From: JBHIEE01 sp046760445
GTDB taxonomy: Bacteria > Acidobacteriota > Aminicenantia > JdFR-78
Assembly (NCBI GenBank): GCA_046760445.1
Contig: JBHIEE010000110.1
Coordinates: 1-8,768, forward strand
DNA: 8,768 bases
Reading direction: 5' to 3'
The notes beneath the pieces were generated by a model. It did no database searches. It saw only the letters and a list, made by a program, of their open reading frames with translations, and was not told the origin of the DNA. This document shows, piece by piece, positions 4,979 to 8,768 of the stretch. The first letter of the stretch is position 1; each line of letters begins with the position of its first letter. The translations under genes and the position numbers were made by a program.

Positions 4979-7609
4979 ATGAAAGAAAATAAAGCTTTCA
5001 CTCCGATGATGAAGCAGTACCTATCTATTAAAAAAAATTATCCTGACACCATCTTATTCTTCAGACTGGGTGATTTCTATGAAATGTTTTATGAAGATGC
5101 AAAAATTGCCTCCAAAATTTTAGAAATTGCCCTAACCTCTCGACAGAAAATTCCTATGTGTGGAATACCCTATCACGCAGCAAATTCTTATTTAGCTAAA
5201 CTTTTAAAAAAAGGATATAAAGTAGCTATTTGTGAGCAGGTCGAAGACCCAAAATTGGCAAAGGGTGTAGTGAGAAGAGAGGTAATCAAAGTTTTGACTC
5301 CAGGAACAGCAGTGGAAGTCGAGTTTGAAGAATCAAAAGAAAACAATTATATTGCTACCCTCTACCCTGACGGTGAAGACTGGGGCTTAGCGACAATTGA
5401 TCTTTCCTCAGGTGAGATCAGAGCAACTCAATATAAGGGAGTAGAGGAAAAAAGAACTTTCTTAGATGAAATTTTTAGAATTTCTCCTAAAGAAATAATT
5501 TTTCCCTCAGAAAAGAAAGATCTGATTGAAGAAATTCTCTCCCGGGATACTATCTCCCACATATTAAAAAGTTCCTTAGAGGATTGGATATTTGACTTTT
5601 CGCAGGCAGAACAAATTTTATTAACTCATTTTAAGGTTAAAACCCTAGAAGGATTTGGCTTTAAAGAAAAAAAATTAGCTGTTTCTGCTTCCGGCGGTCT
5701 ACTCTATTACCTCCAACAAATCAGAAAAGACTCTCTTTCCTTGGTGAATCGGATTTCTTTTTTTCAACCCAGTCAATATATGCTTTTAGACTCAGCCACT
5801 ATCCGCAATTTAGAATTATATCGCAATCTGAGAGACGGAAGAATAGCTGGTTCTCTTTTAGATATAATTGATTATACGCTGACCTCAATGGGTGGAAGAC
5901 TCCTTAAAGATTGGCTTCTTCATCCCCTTTTGAATCTTAATGAAATAGAAAAGAGACTAGATGGAGTGGCTGAATTAGTGGATCAGACGATAGAACGACA
6001 GGAACTGAGAGAAAATTTTAAGCAAATATTCGATTTGGAAAGGCTAACCAGTAAAATTAACTTATCTGTTGCACATCCTAAGGATTTAGTTGCTTTAAAA
6101 AATTCACTTCTTCCCTTGCCCAAAATTCAATCTTTCCTGGAATCATTTTCTTCAGTAATCCTTCAGGAAACTTATCATCAATGGGACAATCTTGAAGATT
6201 TAAAGAATTTAATCGAAAAGTCTATCTTAGACGAACCAGCTCATCTCCTAACTGAAGGCGGCCTAATTAAGGATGGCTATCATTCTGAATTAGATGAATT
6301 GAGGAAAATTAGCCGTTCGGGAAAAACTTTCATTGCCTCTTTGGGAAAAAAAGAAAGAGAAAAAACCGGAATTCAGTCATTAAAAATTGGTTACAATAAA
6401 ATTTTTGGCTATTATATTGAAGTAACCAAGCCCAATCTCCATCTTGTTCCTGATGATTATATCCGAAAACAAACCTTAATTAACTCGGAAAGATTCATTA
6501 CTCCTCGGTTAAAAGAATACGAAGAAAAAGTTATTTTAGCGGAACAAAAAATAGCCGATTTAGAATATAAAATATTCCTTGAAGTAAGAGAGAAAATTGC
6601 ATCTCAAACTCAAAGACTTCAAAAAATGTCCCGCTTAATTGCTCTCCTTGATGTCCTTTCTTCCTTAGCTGAATTAGCTGTTCAGCGAAGTTATCATCGG
6701 CCAAAAATCCATTCTTCAGATTATTTAAAGATTACTGATGGACGTCATCCAGTGATAGAAATATACAATGAGGAACCATTTATTCCCAATAATACTTATT
6801 TAGACAACCATCAAAATCAAATCCTAATTGTCACTGGACCCAATATGGGAGGAAAATCCACTTATCTGAGACAGGTTGCCCTAATCTGTCTTTTAGCTCA
6901 GATGGGTTCTTTTGTTCCCGCTCGAGAAGCAGAAATAAGCATCATTGATCGGATTTTTACTCGAATAGGAGCAATGGATTTTTTGACCTCAGGTCAATCA
7001 ACCTTTATGGTGGAAATGATTGAAGCAGCAAATATTCTTCACAATTCTACTCCTCAGAGTTTAATTCTCCTGGATGAAATCGGTCGAGGAACGAGCACTT
7101 TTGACGGATTAAGCATTGCCTGGGCAGTAGTAGAATACCTTCACGACCATCCACGAGTAAATGCCAAAACTCTGTTTGCCACCCATTATCATGAATTGAC
7201 AGAGTTAGCTTTGACCTTAGATCGAGTTAAGAATTATCATGTTTCAGTAAAAGAATGGAAAGACGAAATAATCTTTTTAAGAAAAATCTTGGAAGGACCT
7301 TCTGACCAGAGTTACGGGATTCAGGTAGCTAAGCTAGCTGGTATTCCCAATGAAGTCATTGAGCGGGCAAAAGAAATTTTACTCAATTTAGAAAAAAAAG
7401 AATTTGATGACATTGGCCGACCAAAATTAGCCTATCGTACTCAAAAGAAAAGAGATAAAAGCCAACTTCTTTTATTCAAGAAAGATCGAGAAGAAGAACT
7501 ATTAAGAGAAATAAAAGAAGAACTATTAAAATTTGATTTATCAACCTTGACTCCTTTAGAAGCCTTAAATTTTCTTCATAACCTTCAGAAGAAAATTAAA
7601 GAATTATAA
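4979..7609 (+). CDS. mutS: DNA mismatch repair protein MutS
   Basis: Recognises base mismatches and small loops in duplex DNA and, with ATP, recruits MutL. At 876 residues it is full length for MutS1. The mismatch-recognition domain opens the protein, with the Phe-X-Glu reader in GDFYEMF (Phe33, Glu35). Connector, lever and clamp domains occupy roughly 125-570. The ATPase domain has Walker A GPNMGGKST at 620-628, Walker B LILLDE at 695-700 followed by GRGTSTFDG at 702-710, and THYHEL at 735-740. GPSDQSYGIQVAKLAG starting at 773 is the conserved segment before the helix-turn-helix. The tail carries QLLLF at 829-833, a good match to the sliding-clamp-binding motif, then a short C-terminal region like the tetramerisation segment. 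This is mismatch-repair MutS, not MutS2 (no Smr domain). It is alone in its transcription unit here, with no mutL in the window. Three eight-A runs lie in the gene (5030-5037, 5667-5674, 7392-7399). Confidence 0.98.
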   Translation: MKENKAFTPMMKQYLSIKKNYPDTILFFRLGDFYEMFYEDAKIASKILEIALTSRQKIPMCGIPYHAANSYLAKLLKKGYKVAICEQVEDPKLAKGVVRREVIKVLTPGTAVEVEFEESKENNYIATLYPDGEDWGLATIDLSSGEIRATQYKGVEEKRTFLDEIFRISPKEIIFPSEKKDLIEEILSRDTISHILKSSLEDWIFDFSQAEQILLTHFKVKTLEGFGFKEKKLAVSASGGLLYYLQQIRKDSLSLVNRISFFQPSQYMLLDSATIRNLELYRNLRDGRIAGSLLDIIDYTLTSMGGRLLKDWLLHPLLNLNEIEKRLDGVAELVDQTIERQELRENFKQIFDLERLTSKINLSVAHPKDLVALKNSLLPLPKIQSFLESFSSVILQETYHQWDNLEDLKNLIEKSILDEPAHLLTEGGLIKDGYHSELDELRKISRSGKTFIASLGKKEREKTGIQSLKIGYNKIFGYYIEVTKPNLHLVPDDYIRKQTLINSERFITPRLKEYEEKVILAEQKIADLEYKIFLEVREKIASQTQRLQKMSRLIALLDVLSSLAELAVQRSYHRPKIHSSDYLKITDGRHPVIEIYNEEPFIPNNTYLDNHQNQILIVTGPNMGGKSTYLRQVALICLLAQMGSFVPAREAEISIIDRIFTRIGAMDFLTSGQSTFMVEMIEAANILHNSTPQSLILLDEIGRGTSTFDGLSIAWAVVEYLHDHPRVNAKTLFATHYHELTELALTLDRVKNYHVSVKEWKDEIIFLRKILEGPSDQSYGIQVAKLAGIPNEVIERAKEILLNLEKKEFDDIGRPKLAYRTQKKRDKSQLLLFKKDREEELLREIKEELLKFDLSTLTPLEALNFLHNLQKKIKEL

Positions 7610-7631
7610 ATATTTTCTTAAAAACAGATTA

Positions 7632-8702
7632 TCACTCAAAGGTGAAATTTGTTCCTTCAACTGAAATGACAGCTGATTCTCCTTTTTTACCTTCAATTTG
7701 GTAGTGAACAGGTAAAAATTGTTCCACAACCCAGATATTGGTGAGAGTATGGCCTGACAACTCAGAAGTGCTAAAAGAAGATTTACCTCGTGCTAAGGCT
7801 ATACAAGGAATAACTTGATCAGCCAAATATTTGTCTAAGCAGCCGCGGCTTCGATAAAACTCAAGAAATTCCTGGACAGCCTCCTCCGCTACCTTCTCGG
7901 CTTTTTTCCCAATCTCTCCCAAGCTGGAGAATCCAGCTCTCAAATTTTCAAATTCAGCCAAGATAAAGAAAAAAGTCCCTTTTCCTTTGGAAGGTGCTAG
8001 GATAATTTCTGATTGAGGAGAAAACCCTTTCTGCTTTAGAATTTCTATTCCCCGCTTTTCTTGTCTCTTAGCAATAGAGAAGGGAAGATTGGAAACAGCC
8101 GAGAGAATCTTGAGATTTTTTAGCTTTCCTCGTTCTCTTGACCTGAGAGGTAAGACTTCTCTGGTTGGCTGTATCTCTATCTCAACTTTCCCCTGTCCTT
8201 GGGGATACCATCCCCATTTATCTATTTTTAGTCTTGCTCGAATGCCCATTTTAGACATTAGAGGTAAAAATACTTCTTTAAGATAGTGAAAAGGAGGACT
8301 CCAGGCAACATGAGTGCCTCCCTGAAGAACTACCCGAGAGGATGAGTTAGCCAAGCTCAAGGGTAAAAACAAAGCTTGCAGAACGAGAGAAACTGCTCCA
8401 GCGCTGGGAGCTTTGACTGCCACATCAAAGGAAAAAGAGCCTCCCTGACAAGACTTAGGAACAAAAGTTAAACTCTGAGAGTCTATCTTGGCTCCTTCTA
8501 AATAAGCCTGAGAAATTTGAGCTAAAGCCTCAACACAAGTTAGATGCTGAGGTCGCAGTCCTGATCTTGGCCGTTTAGCTCGGATATTAATTATTTTGAC
8601 AGGTCTTTTCAGTAAGACGGCCAAGCTTAAACTGGTGCGGAGAATCTGTCCACCAGCTTCCCCGTAAGAGCCATCAATAATTAATAATTCAGGATTAGTC
8701 AT
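7632..8702 (-). CDS. rtcA: RNA 3'-terminal phosphate cyclase RtcA
   Basis: ATP-dependent enzyme that converts an RNA 3'-phosphate to a 2',3'-cyclic phosphate through an AMP-histidine intermediate; cytosolic, linked to RNA end repair. 356 residues, slightly longer than the E. coli protein. Motifs: IIDGSYGEAGGQILRTSL at 8-25 (family N-terminus), SGLRPQH at 47-53, QGGTHVAWSPPFHYL at 127-141, KWGWYPQGQGKV at 162-173, YLADQ at 292-296, and SGHTLTNI at 316-323, whose His318 is the expected adenylated residue. The 162-173 block departs from the family signature as I recall it, with Trp where Arg/His is usual and Gln inside the Gly-Gly-Gly. The start at ATG 8702 places the conserved block at residue 8. 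An upstream in-frame ATG at 8726 lies inside a predicted -10 box. The gene converges on mutS with a 22-bp gap. No rtcB ligase or rtcR regulator is visible. It looks richer in GC than bamA. Confidence 0.93.
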   Translation of the reverse strand: MTNPELLIIDGSYGEAGGQILRTSLSLAVLLKRPVKIINIRAKRPRSGLRPQHLTCVEALAQISQAYLEGAKIDSQSLTFVPKSCQGGSFSFDVAVKAPSAGAVSLVLQALFLPLSLANSSSRVVLQGGTHVAWSPPFHYLKEVFLPLMSKMGIRARLKIDKWGWYPQGQGKVEIEIQPTREVLPLRSRERGKLKNLKILSAVSNLPFSIAKRQEKRGIEILKQKGFSPQSEIILAPSKGKGTFFFILAEFENLRAGFSSLGEIGKKAEKVAEEAVQEFLEFYRSRGCLDKYLADQVIPCIALARGKSSFSTSELSGHTLTNIWVVEQFLPVHYQIEGKKGESAVISVEGTNFTFE

Positions 8703-8721
8703 TCTTTTTTCTATGTTTCTT

Positions 8722-8730
8722 ATCATAGCA
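8722..8730 (-). promoter_or_regulatory. Probable extended -10 promoter of rtcA
   Basis: On the minus strand, TG (8730-8729), one base, then TATGAT (8727-8722): an extended -10 element with five of six hexamer matches. No good -35 is seen at the right spacing (GTGCAA at 8750-8745), which fits the extended -10 class. The expected start near 8716-8714 leaves a leader of about 12-14 bases before ATG 8702, with no clear Shine-Dalgarno. No RtcR-type sigma-54 promoter is visible, although only 66 bp of upstream sequence are in the window. Confidence 0.45.
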
Positions 8731-8748
8731 AATCTTCATAGTATTTGC
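8728..8748. repeat. Inverted repeat GCAAAT-N9-ATTTGC upstream of rtcA
   Basis: A perfect 6-bp dyad with a 9-bp spacer (arms 8728-8733 and 8743-8748), spanning 21 bp. One arm overlaps the TG of the rtcA extended -10 element and the rest covers the spacer region. Size and position suit an operator, but a 6-bp dyad in AT-rich DNA can arise by chance. Confidence 0.35.
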
Positions 8749-8768
8749 ACTTCCTCATTAATAACCTT

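Noticed and set aside
7589..7619. Inverted repeat AAGAAAAT-N15-ATTTTCTT at the mutS/rtcA junction as a terminator
   Set aside because: The stem is nearly all A-T with a 15-base loop, and neither strand has a T-tract directly after it.
8089..8286. Plus-strand open frame inside rtcA
   Set aside because: Antisense to conserved rtcA sequence, with no ribosome binding site or family features.
8724..8726. ATG as the start of rtcA
   Set aside because: It lies within the probable -10 box; ATG 8702 puts the conserved IIDGSYGE block at the usual distance from the start. If transcription begins further upstream, this ATG could still be used.
1..8768. A new multi-gene defence, mobile or biosynthetic system
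   Set aside because: All six genes belong to well-known families with intact key motifs, and nothing like toxin-antitoxin pairs, nucleases, transposases, CRISPR repeats or structured RNA was seen.

Overview
The window reads as a compact chromosomal segment of an AT-rich Gram-negative bacterium. It carries an Omp85/BamA-type outer-membrane assembly protein and a SurA-like periplasmic chaperone, so the cell has an outer membrane. No rRNA, tRNA, insertion sequence, phage gene or CRISPR array is visible. The phylum cannot be fixed from the sequence. Low GC, mixed envelope and housekeeping neighbours and a bacterial rtcA would fit an uncultured candidate phylum, but that is a guess.

Layout. (1) Positions 2-4359, plus strand: bamA-like (5' end outside the window), surA-like (overlaps bamA) and fabD (31 bp downstream with a good ribosome binding site) look like one envelope-biogenesis transcription unit. 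(2) Positions 4337-4882, minus strand: pgsA, converging on fabD with a 23-bp tail-to-tail overlap. (3) Positions 4883-4978: a 96-bp divergent control region with two near-consensus sigma-70 promoters back to back. Their -35 boxes form a short palindrome. (4) Positions 4979-7609, plus strand: full-length mutS. (5) Positions 7632-8702, minus strand: rtcA, converging on mutS with 22 bp between stops, and its own promoter at the right edge. Almost every base is coding. The longest gene-free stretch is the 96-bp divergent region.

Functionally the left half is membrane building: BamA inserts beta-barrels, the SurA-like protein escorts their precursors, FabD loads malonyl groups for fatty acid synthesis, and PgsA makes the phosphatidylglycerol-phosphate precursor. 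The right half is nucleic-acid repair: MutS (DNA mismatch repair) and RtcA (RNA 3'-end cyclisation). The two halves meet at the pgsA/mutS promoter pair.

Start sites were reassigned for four genes. bamA is open to the left edge and starts outside the window. The surA-like gene most likely starts at 2697. pgsA starts at 4882, because the longer reading frame would begin inside the promoter -35 box. rtcA starts at 8702, because the longer frame begins inside its -10 box. The points most worth a second look are the seven predicted POTRA domains in the Omp85 protein (canonical BamA has five), the chaperone without a parvulin domain coupled to it, the overlapping divergent promoters with a virtually leaderless pgsA transcript, and the heptanucleotide repeat that encodes the bamA signal-peptide core. 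I found no convincing new multi-gene system.
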